Shown here piece after piece: positions 33,298 through 44,000 of a stretch of DNA of 64,000 nucleotides; within the stretch, counting starts at the first letter, position 1, and each line of letters starts with the position of its first letter. The notes under the pieces were generated by a model, which saw nothing but the letters and a program-made list of their open reading frames with translations, was not told where the DNA came from and searched no databases. The DNA lies in the NCBI GenBank assembly GCA_037179385.1, contig CM074185.1, forward strand, positions 8,427,371-8,491,370, in the 5' to 3' direction. The position numbers and the translations under genes are program-made. Source of the DNA: Holothuria scabra. Its lineage: Eukaryota > Echinodermata > Holothuroidea > Aspidochirotida > Holothuriidae.

Positions 33298-33545
33298 AGG
33301 GCGATGCTAAAGCAAGCATCCAGGGACTTTCCACCACTGCTAATCACTACGAAATTGCCTGTAGTTTGCTAAAAGAGAGATACGGCAGATCAGACAAGAT
33401 AATTTCCGCCCACATTCAGGGTCTTCTCAACCTGTCTCCACCAGACCCAAAGGGCAGGCTTAAAGTCCCCGCACTATGGAAAATGCAAGACGAGTTGTTG
33501 GCCCATGTTAGGAGCCTAGAAGCCCTTGGAATTTACAGGAGATAA
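33283..33545 (+). pseudogene. BEL/Pao gag, middle part (frameshifted)
   Basis: KFAYLRALLEGDAKASIQGL followed by a KERYG motif continues the DUF1759 gag domain in a different frame from the preceding piece. The frame ends at 33545, and the expected continuation (TGDKYGLFLT, then a LSRLPQELR motif) occupies the other two frames in turn, so two further indels lie between about 33525 and 33565. Confidence 0.8.
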
Positions 33546-33562
33546 GTATGGTTTGTTTTTAA

Positions 33563-35452
33563 CACGTTATCCTAAGCCGTCTACCACAAGAGTTGCGTAT
33601 GGAGTGGGCCCGAGAGGGGGAAGGAAAAGAAAGTGATCTCAAGCTTTTGTTAGTATTTTTGAAGAAGGAACTGCAACGAAGAGAACGCTCAGATGTTTTC
33701 AAGGAAGTGTCGTCTGCCAGTGATGCAGACAAGCCATTTGTTTCAGAAAAGCGACCCTCAAAGTTCGTGCCTTCGGTTTCTGCGTTACAGTCTGTTTCAA
33801 AAGGAAGTCGTCCTTCAGGAAATTGCGTATTTTGTGGAAAGTCACATTTGTCAGAGAAATGTTGGGATATTCTACTCCTATCCTTGTCGGAGCGCCATAA
33901 GGCCTTGTTGGAAGCTAAGGTGTGTTTTCGTTGCTTAGACCGGAATCATCTTGCAAGAATGTGTAAGGAAAAGTGTTCATATTGCAAGGGAAAGCATCAT
34001 CAGTTATGTTGTAAGTCAAAGTGGGGAGTAGAAAATCAGAATCTACCACATAGTTCGTCTGGAGTCCAGCAGAGTTCCGTTAAGGCACCCTTTGGTTCTA
34101 ATACTGGAAGCTCGCAATCCGCACCCTTACCCCAGGAACAGAGTGAGGCAAATTCACACACCATGCTACGACCACAGTCCTCTCCATTTGTACCACAGGG
34201 CTCAACCGCATCATTTTCACCATCGTCTGGAACCGATGGAAAACGTTCTGTAGTGAATATGGTTACTAATACTGTGGTTTCACCAGTAAGTGTATCTCTT
34301 TCAGGGTCCCAGCCTCATGTGTACACTGTTTTGCAGACAGCTCGGGTAAAGGTTTTTGGAGAGAAGGGGGTGTCAGAAGTTACTTTGCTATTTGATAGTG
34401 GATCTGATAGATCCTACATCTCATCTGCTTTGGTCAAGAAAGTGGGGCCAAAGTGGGTTTCGTCCCAGCCTGTTTCATATTCAGCCTTTGTGGCAGGCAA
34501 GGCTGGTGGGGAGAGGATGCGTAACGTTTTCCAAGTAGGGTTACAAGGTGCTAAATGCATTGGAGGTAAAGGTACACTTTTAGCTGTGGAGGTCCCAGTG
34601 ATTTGTGTCCCACTACAAAGACCTAAAATACCCCATGATTTGTTACAGGCATTTGGACCACTGGGGTTTGCTGATGATTATGGTCATGACAGGGGAGTTA
34701 CTATTGACATTTTGCTGGGCTTAGATTTCTATTGGTCATTTATGGGACAAGGAATAATTAGGGTGCCCAATGGCCCAGTTGCCCAGGAAACGACCTTTGG
34801 CTGGGTGTTTTCAGGATCATGGTGGAGTGGTTCAGGCCAGGGGTCTGCTACCACCTCATCTCAACTTCTCTGTTTGAATGATATTCCTGAGCATTCGTTA
34901 AGAAGGTTTTGGGATTTGGAGCCTGTGGGTATAAGTAGCAAAGAAAGCAGACCCCCTGATCTGGTGTTAGAGAAATTTAGGACTTCCATTGGCTTTGAAA
35001 ACAATAGGTACGTAGTTGCGTTACCTTGGAAGTCAGACTTTGCCCCTTCAATGCTTTTGAACAATGAGTTGTTAGCTAAGAAACGCCTTGCAAATCAGTC
35101 AAGGAAACTTGCCAAAGATCCAGGTTTGGAAAAGGGGTATAATCAGGCATTGGCAGAAATGGAAAAGGACGTGGTAATACAGGAAGTTCCCACCACAGAG
35201 TTGGTCAGTCCCCACCCAACTTACTACATGCCCCATCGTCCTGTCGTTAGAGAGGCTAGTGTCTCTACAAAGATAAGACCTGTATTTGATGCTTCGGCAA
35301 AGGGAATTAATGGAGTCTCCCTCAATTCTTGTCTTGAAGAGGGACCATGTCTTTTGCCCAATCTGGTAGATATTTTGATTCGTTTTAGGAGATGGCAGAT
35401 TGCCCTCACTGCAGACATCACAAAGGCATTTTTTGCAGATCGGGGTACGTAG
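33563..35452 (+). pseudogene. BEL/Pao gag zinc knuckles, aspartic protease and start of reverse transcriptase
   Basis: Open for about 630 codons. Three cysteine/histidine knuckles follow one another (CVFCGKSHLSEKC, CFRCLDRNHLARMC, CSYCKGKHHQLCC). The protease active site LFDSGSDRSYIS and a LGLDFYW motif identify the BEL-type (DUF1758) retropepsin. The reverse transcriptase begins with KIRPVFDASAKG and reaches LTADITKAFF. A six-T run at 35429-35434 then puts the rest out of frame, and translation would stop at 35450-35452. One T fewer would restore the family frame, so this is a homopolymer-type lesion. Confidence 0.92.
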
Positions 35453-35462
35453 AGAAGATTAG

Positions 35463-37862
35463 GATGTTCATAGGTTCCTGTGGAAATGTGGGGAATCCGT
35501 AAGAGTTATGCGTTTTGTTCGGGTAGCCTTTGGCAACTGTTCTAGTCCCTTTTTGTTAAATGCGACTATTAAACATCATCTATCCACTGTTCCTCCACCC
35601 AGGACTTTACTTGAGCTTCAAGAAAATTTGTATGTAGATGACTGGTTAATAGGGGCCGATGATGATGAGGAGGCATGTGTCATGTTTGCCGAGGCCCAAA
35701 AAGTTATGTCAAGGGCCAGTATGTGTTTGGCCAAGTGGAAATCAAACAGTAATGTGGTTGCAGATAAGGTGTTTGAAGAATTGGGAGGTAAATACCTGGA
35801 GAGTGAATCAGTCAAAGTTCTGGGGTTAAGATGGTTGGCTGCAGGTGACTGTTTTTCATTTACAGGTACAGAGGTTCCCCCAGATATTTTTGTTACAAAG
35901 CGAATAGTGCTTAGCTTCATTGCACGCTTATTTGACCCCTTAGGACTGTTAGCACCCTTCATCATGACTGCAAAGATTTTGTTTCAGCAGTTGTGGCAGG
36001 TTGGTGTTGAGTGGGATGAGAAGGTACCAGACGATGTGGAAGGTACTTTCATTAGGTGGGTGCAGGGTTTTCACTCTATTTGTCAGTTAAAAATCCCAAG
36101 ACGTTATTTTGGATCAATGATCTGGTCCAAGTTAGAGAGGCTGGAGCTTCATGCTTTTGGAGATGCCTCTGAAAAGGGTTATGGGGTGGTGGTGTATCTT
36201 AGAATCCCAGCTGGCGATAATGAATATAAGATGTCCTTTGTTATTGCCAGAAGTTGGGTATCACCCCTCAAGAAAGTTTCATTGCCTAGGCTGGAGTTGT
36301 TGGCTGCACTGTTGACAGCCCGTACTGTTGTGTTTGTGAATAATGCGTTAAAGGCTTCCTTGCCTTACAAGTGTTGTACTGATTCTACGGTAGCTTTGAC
36401 CTGGATCAAGAATGATCCTTCTACGTGGAAAACATTTGTGGCTAACAGGGTTACAGAAATTAAGGAATTGACTGACCCTGCCTGTTGAAGGCATTGTCCA
36501 GGGAAACAAAACCCAGCCGATTTTCTTACCCGAGGTGTGTTTGCTGAGCAGCTTATTGCTGCAAAATTTTGGTGGGAAGGTCCTGACTGGATGACCACAG
36601 ATATTGAAGCTGACAAGGGGATGGGTAGTAAAGATGAGTTTGTTCCCTCTGATCATGGGGAAGAAGTTGTGAGTGAGAACAAAAAATCTGTTCATTCCTG
36701 TCTCCTTGTGGGAAGCCAAGAAGGTAACCCATTTGACATTAGGCGTTGGGGGGAGTTTGCAAAGGCCGTGAGAGTTGTAGCCTATGTACTTAGATTTATT
36801 TCAAAACTTAAGATGCGTTCTGGAGCAAGGCCAGTGGGTGATTTGACACAAAATGAGTTGTCTCATGCTAAAATAGCTTTGTTTAGATCTGTGCAAGTAG
36901 AAGCATATTTTCCAGAAATACTCTGTCTGAGAGATGGAAAATCTGTACCACAAGGTTCTAGTATTGCCAAATGTACACCATTCATTGGAAATGATGGTTT
37001 ATTAAGAGTAAGGGGTCGACTTCAAATGTCAAATTTGTTGTATGAAGAGAAGCACCCTGTTATACTCCCCAAGTGTTATCTCAGTTGGTTGTTGATACGT
37101 GCCCAACACTTGTTGTTAAAACATGCAGGTGTGGCCTCCCTGATCTCCAATCTAAGAAGTATGTTTTTCATTGTAGGGGTCAGGAAACTAGTGAAATCTG
37201 TGAAAAGGCAGTGTATCCCATGCCAGAGACTGGATGCACTTCCCTGCAATCAGAATGCTGCCCCCTTGCCATGGTTGAGGGTGCGGCAGGCACCAGCCTT
37301 CTCCATCACGGGTATGGATTTTGGTGGGCCCTTGTACTGTTGCGATTTTCCTAAGAAGAAGTTCTATATTCTACTGTTAACTTGTGCTGTGATCAGAGCA
37401 GTCCATCTAGAGCTTACTGACTCACTATCATTACCAGACTTTCTGTTGGCATTCCGCAGATTTGTTGCAAGAAGAGGTTTACCCTCAACTGTGTATTCAG
37501 ATAATGCCAAAACATTTGTAAGTGCTCAGAACAGGTTGGAGAGTATTTATGGTCCCCAGTGCCCCAAGTGGAGGTTCATTGCCCCACATGCCCCATGGTG
37601 GGGTGGATGGTGGGAGAGATTAATTGGTTCAGTAAAGTCTGCTTTGAAGAAGTCAGTGGGGTCAGGGTGTTTGACAAGAGTTGAACTGGAAACCGTATTA
37701 CATGAGGTGGAGGCCTGCGTCAACTCGCGACCTTTAACATTTGTGGGGACAGACCCGGATGTTCCGTCTCCGTTGACGCCATCACATTTTTTGGTTGGAA
37801 GGCCCCATGGGTTCCAAGCAGAAGTTTCAAATCAGGAGTTGTCACAGGTTAAGATTTGGTAG
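35463..37862 (+). pseudogene. BEL/Pao reverse transcriptase, RNase H and integrase (with internal stops)
   Basis: Carries the RT active site YVDDWL and the Peptidase_A17/RT connection, then RNase H (HAFGDASEKGYG, CTDSTVALTW). A TGA at 36486-36488 interrupts the frame where a Trp codon is expected, and the same frame continues into NPADFLTRG. The integrase follows, with an HHCC zinc finger (H..H then CIPC) and DDE core residues in MDFGGPL, YSDNAKTF and WWERLIGSVK. A TAG at 35460-35462 just upstream lies in the same frame. The frame ends at 37860-37862, where an indel separates it from the C-terminal domain. Confidence 0.93.
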
Positions 37863-38371
37863 AGAGAAGTGAAATTTGCAAATATCGTCTAGACCTGTTT
37901 TGGAAGAGGTGGCGTGATGAATACCTCAGGAACCTCCCACCCGCTGTTAAGGGGTTTAAGGCTGAAGCCAGTTTGAAGGTGGGTTTGGTAGTTTTAATCA
38001 AGGACGACAAGGTCCCACGTATGCAATGGTCCATGGGTGTAGTGGTGGAATTGTTCGCAGGTCGGGATGGGCTAATCAGGACGGCCCAGGTGAGAACAGC
38101 CAAAGGGCTGGTAACTCGAGCTGTTCAAAAACTGTATATTTTGGAAGCTAATGTAAGGTCAGAGGTTAAGTCTGATCCTGTGGAGAACTTGCTCCCTAAG
38201 GTGGTGCCTCCGGAACAAGAAAGTTGTGTTAAAGACAATAACCAAATCGAAAGGGGGGTAGGTGACCTCGTTTATGATGACGTGAATCCATGTGATGATG
38301 GATCCAATCCAGAAAATTATGTTACACGTTCAGGTAGGCGTGTTGTAGCCAGAAAGATGCTAGATCTATAA
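37856..38371 (+). pseudogene. BEL/Pao integrase C-terminal domain (DUF5641)
   Basis: Out of frame with the preceding integrase piece. Contains WKRWRDEYLRNL, KVGLVVLIKDDKVPRMQW and RTAKGLVTRAVQKLYILE, the SH3-like DUF5641 tail typical of BEL/Pao integrases. The natural stop is TAA at 38369-38371, about 155 bp before the 3' LTR. Confidence 0.9.
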
Positions 38372-38526
38372 TTCTTTGCAAACTGTAATTAGAAAATTTA
38401 CAGAAGGGTTTTTGTTTATAATATTGTGTGCAGGTCAAACTAGCTTATTTGCAAGATTAAAACTTTCCTAAGGCTGTGATTATAATTTGCCAGTGATTGG
38501 AGATATTTCTCCAATGTGGGGGAGAA

Positions 38527-38765
38527 TGTTCCGCACACGAACTTTAATTTTTTATTTTTTTCATTTGATGTACTGTCTCTTTAAACCTCAGTAACATATT
38601 AAGAAATGTCAGGTATGATATGCGTATTAAGACAGATTGTCGTATGGCGGTGTTCAATAAAGTTGTTGTTATGGCTGTGTAAAAGCCTCGAAGGAAAACT
38701 CGTGTTGTTTGCTTCTTCTTTGTAATTTGTTTGCAAAGTTCCTGTGTCCGAAGTGGTCCGGAACA
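38527..38765 (+). repeat. 3' LTR of the BEL/Pao element
   Basis: 239 bp, nearly identical to the 5' LTR. The differences are in a T-run, one T/C change and a 3-nt indel near the 3' end. Confidence 0.93.
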
Positions 38766-38770
38766 GTGCC

Positions 38771-41693
38771 CTAAACGACTCTTTACCCAACACGGTGGAG
38801 GAGCGGACTCGCCGACAACAACTTATCTAACATGGCGAAGAGGCGGGCTTTCATATTAGCCCCTTAATCTTATTAAGGAGCGGACTTCCATATCAATCTA
38901 ATTACGGAGCGGATTTTCATTCACATTTATCTGATTGAGGAGCGGGATCGATAACAACTCAATATTACTTAACATGTTAGCCTAGTGGAGGCCGGTTTTC
39001 CGAGCGATGCTCAGACAACACTTTCTTCATCTGTTCAACGACCTAATACATCAGCTGGACCTTCATTTTAACTGTTCATGGCTTACCTAAATTCCTGGCG
39101 GACTGTGGTCAATTTCATCATCTATCCGTTTGGCGTATCCTACTGAGGGACGATCTGTCCGGCTTGGCCTACCAGTACCAATGGATGGACGAGTTTGCCT
39201 TGCGTTTCCAGAACAGTACATCGTTCAACGCATTAAACCAGCCTAACTTAGCCGATGGCCCACTAGTTTCGCCCACCTTTTTACCCTAGTTGCCTGTAGA
39301 CGCTTCGCAATATTCGACAACGTTCACGAATTTATTCACCCACCGTTTCAACGGGCAGTCTGGCCAGCAACTCGCTATTTTCTACCGTTACCATCGGTAG
39401 GTTTTATTTTCGCCAACGTTTGGACCTCCTGTTGGCCAGCGACTAGTTATTTCTACCCACCCAGCGTTAGACGTGATGTCAGCTACCGTTACTATATCTA
39501 CACTAGCTTGGCCAAGGATTTACCACTTCGACGTTCAAGACGACGGTTCCGGTCATGTTTACAGATATTTTAAAGGTGAGTGTGAGGCAATCCCCTGAAC
39601 CCTTGGGCCCCTTTCCCCCTGAAGGTTATGTTCAATCTAATGTATTCATGCATGCTGTCAGTTGGATAATGTGTGAAGTTTACTTCGTATTAGGGCCTAG
39701 CCTAGATTGTAGTCCAAAGCCCAGTGTATCCGCCTGAAAAGAAAAGTATTTTACTGCTCATGCTGGTATTGAAGATTTGCACACACATACAAGTTCAACT
39801 ATTTAAATCCTGACCATGTTTCGCCTGTATCTTTAATTCTGTTCTACGTAATGCTCCATGTTGTGTAGGCTTAGCCTGAGGTACATAGTAGGAAACAAAA
39901 GTGAACGTTAGTGATGTGAAAGAATGCAAAGTTTTCCATCGTAGATTTCGTGGCTGTAAAATTCGTTAAACTTAACTGTTGGTGCTTTTATTGTAACTGA
40001 GGTTCAGCAGTGTAACATTTGTGAAACGCTCAATTGTTGTGAAGTGTTTTGCCATCTCAGTAAACAGCGTTTTGCACTTGTTCCTGTCGTTACCGTTAAC
40101 CAAATTCCGAATTCCTTTTTTTTTTTTTTTTTTTGTGAAAGACAGTCATTGTATGTTGTTTTGGTGAGCTGACTTGCAATGCGAGAATTACGAAATGATT
40201 CACATTAGAATATTTTATGACATGTAATTCATATTTTGCCAAGTAAGCCTAGCCCTAGGCCTGTATTTTGATCCAGAACGTTAGTGTATGTGCTGAGTGC
40301 TCTACAACACCAGTTGTACTGTTTTTGCTTACATAGGTAGTTTGTCGTACAAGTTGATATTTGACAGAACGATGCCATTCATTTGTAGTTTTCATGATCC
40401 AATTGCACGTAGTATTTTATGCTAAATTTCTAGTCCATGGTACGTAATACGCAGCACAAAGGAGTCGCTTCATTATGCAGAGTTTGTGAATACTGTACAT
40501 TCCATTCCGTAGGTGTAATCGAAGGTGTGTCAACTTTAAGCCAATCAGAAAGTTTGTTTACTTTTGTACTCGTGGTGAATGAATTAGTACGTCAAGGCAA
40601 AGATAATAACACCGTGTGAATCAATTTGATGTGAACCAATTGCAATGTAATCATTAGACTCAGTCGTGTTCGTATATATTTTTTTTTTCGTTTGTGGCAA
40701 GAGTTGCTAAATAATCATAGAGGAAGTCCTTACGCTTTGGCGTTTTTTTTAATGCTTTTCTTGGGAATTAGCCAGCCCAAGTTAAAGTTTCAGGAGCTGT
40801 CCTCGAATTTTTTAATCGAATTTTGCTCTCGGTAATTACTCCCTTGCTCATGAAATGCAGGTACGAGTTAGCATATAGCTGGTTTTAATTTACAAGTTTG
40901 TCCAGTCCGTATGTTGTTTAAGGGGGCGCGACCATTAAGTTTTTTTTCATTGTGTATGAAGTGAGAGTTCGCAGTAGCCATTGGGGTTTTTGAAAAATTG
41001 CTACTGCAAGGAGTTGCGTCATTGTCCAGATACCTTTACATAATTGGGTCTACCCTTTTCACATCTGTATATGAACAAAGAAGGATGAGGCGGTTACTTC
41101 GAACTTCATATGTATTTGTTGATGTAATTAATTTGAATGAATTTAAGGAAGGGTAATTGTGACTCCACAACTTGGACAAATTTTAGTGAGCTAGTGCAGT
41201 AAGGTTTTCTCAGAGAACAGTGGATTTTTGAATATCGATATTTGAATGACAGTATTTAACATGAAAACAGTGATGTTCGTTTGTATGAAGTTTTTTTGAC
41301 AATTTAACACCAGAATAGTCAGTTATGGTTTAATGATATGCTCTGTGGAAAGTCGTGTACAGTTACGTCAGGATAGCGATTTGTTTTGCAATACATTTCA
41401 AGATAGCAGAAAGTATTTTACATATTCTGTTAGGACAGTAAAGTACATATTTTAAAAATGGATGAATGTATGCATCTTTTCAGATGAACTGTTTTGAAAT
41501 GAACCTTGGGTTATCTCCCTCTTCAGGTGACCCTACCCTCCCTGTGTTTGCCTCACACGATCCTGTCATTTGTAATAGAATTGAATGTATATTTCATGAT
41601 ATTTTGTGTTTTATTATGCACTTCTCGTATGCATGAATGCTCATGGAGTAAAATTTTTCACTGTGTTCAAAATTTTAAAAAATGCAAAGGGGA
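38771..41693 (+). other. Internal region of the LARD-like element, non-coding
   Basis: About 2.9 kb. The first 200 bp repeat a motif of the form AACAYGG(T/C)G(G/A)AGAGGCGG (38800-38850) and short GAGCGG(A/G) phrases; the rest is AT-rich with a T-run near 40118-40135. Frames of 60-65 codons (39555, 40437, 41506) have no recognisable domain. It ends in the polypurine tract at about 41684-41693. Confidence 0.75.
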
Positions 41694-42245
41694 TGTCATG
41701 TAGTATGGTGCACTCTCCATAACCTTTAGCAGACGCCATCTTGTTGTTTACGAGCAACACTCCCTTCCTTTTGTTCTAGATTCCCAGGGCCCTTCCTGTT
41801 TCCCGCCACGTGTTACCGGTGGACGTGACATATTTCATCTCTGTAGTTCCACGTGCACACTGTAACCCATATTTTCAAGGTGTGGCCAATTTCCCCCTTT
41901 GCAGCCTCCTCATTGGTCAATTATATCATGTTACTTATTTATATGGGTGCGTCATAACTTTTGACCAATCAGGGGACTGCAGGTGTTCAGAGCTCGCACG
42001 ATTCACAAGACCAAGCCCGCGAGCTGGACACTGGTGCAACAGACTTCGAAGCAGAAACATATAGCCTAGTCAACTTTGTACATAATGTAAATATTTCAGG
42101 AACCATTAATGGCCGGCCGAATTAATTCAACTTGATCATCTTTTATTTTGGAATAAAATCATCAAATAAATAATTTTAAAATCAACTGGAACTCTCATCT
42201 GTTTTTTCGTCTGGAACTCGATCCCGTACCACTCAATATCCAACA
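41694..42245 (+). repeat. 3' LTR of the LARD-like element
   Basis: 552 bp, TGTCATG to CCAACA. It differs from the 5' LTR at scattered positions (for example GACGCCATC versus GACGTCATC). It is followed directly by the CTAA target duplication. Confidence 0.92.
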
Positions 42246-42698
42246 CTAAGTATTTCGATTTTTTCTTTCAAGTGTGAACACCACCGTATCAGGGACGTGA
42301 TCTGTGGTGCGCCAAGCGCGCTGAAATTGTTGCCCCTTTTAAACAAATGTATGTAGCTATAGGAATTAGTATGGCAGAAGACTTAAGATTCTGGATTTCC
42401 TGTAAGGACATTTTAAGAGTTGGGGGATTACTGAAAAATCTTCACCTCCTTCACGTACTGGTGGCAAATCTGAGAATGATTGCACGACGTCTGAATCATT
42501 GTTGCTATATATTATCTAAAGCCACGACTGATCTGATACTCTACGATGACATTTTAATTTAAAAGTTGTCCAGACTTTGCTGTCCTTCTTAGACATAATA
42601 ACCAACGGCTACCATTGAAGAAAATTTGGAATTGTATGAAAGACACTTTACAAAGATCGCAATGTAGCTGTCGGTGACTCTTGATGATTTGATGTCAC

Positions 42699-44000
42699 CA
42701 GTGGCGTCGCCAAAGGGGGGGGGGCACGTGCCCCCCTGAAAAATCGTGTGCCCCCCCCCCCCCCAACTGAGATTTGAGATTTTCAAAAAAAAATATGTTT
42801 TCTGTAGTCAGAGTGTGACTATGAATTTTTTAGGATTCGATTCCTCTGTTTGAAAAGAAAAGGCAGGAAATTTTCATGTTTTCCAAATGAAAATATCGCA
42901 AAAAACCTTGGAAATGCCATTTCCGGCTGTCTGAGGGGTTACGTTTTTTCAAAATTTTCTTCACACTTCCGACTACGTCAATTGGAGGTGGCGCACAGCT
43001 CAGGTAACCGTTCAAGCAGGATTAAGCCTATATTTTTCCTTCAGAGGATCACATCTTATTTCCCATAAACTGCCTTTATTTCTCTTTATAGTCACGGTGC
43101 AGCTCACCTTCCTCAAATTGTCAGCCTGATACGCTCTTGAGAGTAGTTTCACTAACGTTTGTGTTGTTATCAAAAATAGAATCATACTCGAAATTGCCCT
43201 GTAAGTAATTTTTTAGGCCAGTGTAAAAACAACCCTTTTAAAGACAACTTTAAAGCCTTACAAACACGCCCAGGAGCTTCCAGGGGCTTCGCCCCCTGGA
43301 CCCCCACCAAAACTCACATTGAAGTGCCCATCAATTTTTTTCTCTATAGATCATCTACCCCATTTTCAAAATGTCAGCCGGATCCGTTCTTGGTAGTTGA
43401 ATCAGTGGTTTTTTACCGAAAGTCTTACTTGAAAGTTACTCTGGAGGTAACTTTAACACCAGTGTTAAGTCAATAAAATAACCCTTAAATAACGTCTTTA
43501 AAACCTCAAAAACACGTTAAAACCCAGGAGATTCCTGGGGCTTCGCCCCCTGGACCCCCACCAAAATTCACATTGGAGTGCCCATCAACTTTTTTCTCTA
43601 TAGATCATCTACCCCATTTTCAAAATGTCAGCCGGATAAGCTCTTGGTAGTTGAATCAGTGGTTTTTACCGAGAAGCTAACGTAAAGTTACCCTGGAGGT
43701 AATTTTAAGACCAGTGTTAAGTCAATAAAATTACCCTTAAATAACGTCTTTAATACCTCACAAACACGCTAAAACCCAGGAGCTTCCGGGGGCTCCGCCC
43801 CCTGGACCCCACCGGGGCTTTGTCCCTGGACCCCACAAGGGGCCATAAGGCGGGCCCCTGGACCCCACCCGTTGAGCCTCGCGCTTCGCGCTCTGTGCCG
43901 CCTCCGGGGCCATGAGTGGAGTCTATATGCCTCCCCCCCCCATAAAATCGTTGTACCCCCTCAGTGCCCCCCCAGAATGAAATGTCTGGTGACGCCACTG
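42699..44000. mobile_element. Non-autonomous hAT-type element (1.30 kb) with exact 8-bp duplication
   Basis: The termini are CAGTGGCGTCGCCA (from 42699) and the complement of CAGTGGCGTCACCA (to 44000), each followed inward by G/C runs. The flanks are an exact duplication GATGTCAC (42691-42698 and 44001-44008). The related repeat at about 48615-48640 is uninterrupted at the same point (TTGATGATGTTCTGTCGCATATGG), confirming the insertion. Inside are one about-180-bp family unit (42890-43000), a tandem array of 253-bp units (43090-43800) and a GC-rich tail. No transposase is seen. Termini of this type with 8-bp duplications are typical of hAT elements. Confidence 0.9.
43090..43800 (+). repeat. 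253-bp tandem repeat, nearly three units
   Basis: The marker CAGGAG(C/A)TTCC..GGGGCT(T/C)CGCCCCCTGGAC occurs at 43271, 43524 and 43777, exactly 253 bp apart. Each unit includes TTTTTTCTCTATAGATCATC, TACCCCATTTTCAAAATGTC and GAATCAGTGGTTTTT. It lies wholly inside the hAT-type element. Confidence 0.9.

Larger units (their letters stand above)
32381..38765 (+). mobile_element. BEL/Pao LTR retrotransposon, full-length but defective (6.4 kb)
   Basis: LTRs of 237 bp (32381-32617) and 239 bp (38527-38765) begin TGTTCCGC and end CCGGAACA. A 5-bp duplication GTGCC (32376-32380 and 38766-38770) flanks the element. TTTGGTGCCGAAAATTCGGG follows the 5' LTR at the primer-binding position, and GTGGGGGAGAA precedes the 3' LTR as the polypurine tract. 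The single long coding region has the BEL order gag, aspartic protease, reverse transcriptase, RNase H, integrase, C-terminal DUF5641. It is broken by at least five frameshifts and two stops and cannot act on its own. The LTRs differ by only about three substitutions and two small indels, so the insertion is young. It lies inside the LARD-like element. Confidence 0.96.
31811..42245 (+). mobile_element. LTR retrotransposon without coding capacity (LARD-like), containing a nested BEL/Pao element
   Basis: Two 552-bp LTRs (31811-32362 and 41694-42245) start TGTCATG and end CCAACA, and a 4-bp duplication CTAA (31807-31810 and 42246-42249) flanks the whole. A purine run GCAAAGGGGA directly precedes the 3' LTR, as a polypurine tract should, and TGGTGGAGGAGG follows the 5' LTR at the primer-site position. 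Without the nested element the internal region is about 2.94 kb (32363-32380 plus 38771-41693) and contains no gag, protease, RT or integrase motif. It would therefore depend on proteins from another element. The LTRs differ by roughly a dozen substitutions in 552 bp, making it older than the BEL insertion inside it. Confidence 0.92.

Noticed and set aside
36348..36719. 123-codon antisense frame
   Set aside because: Shadow of the BEL/Pao RNase H-integrase region.
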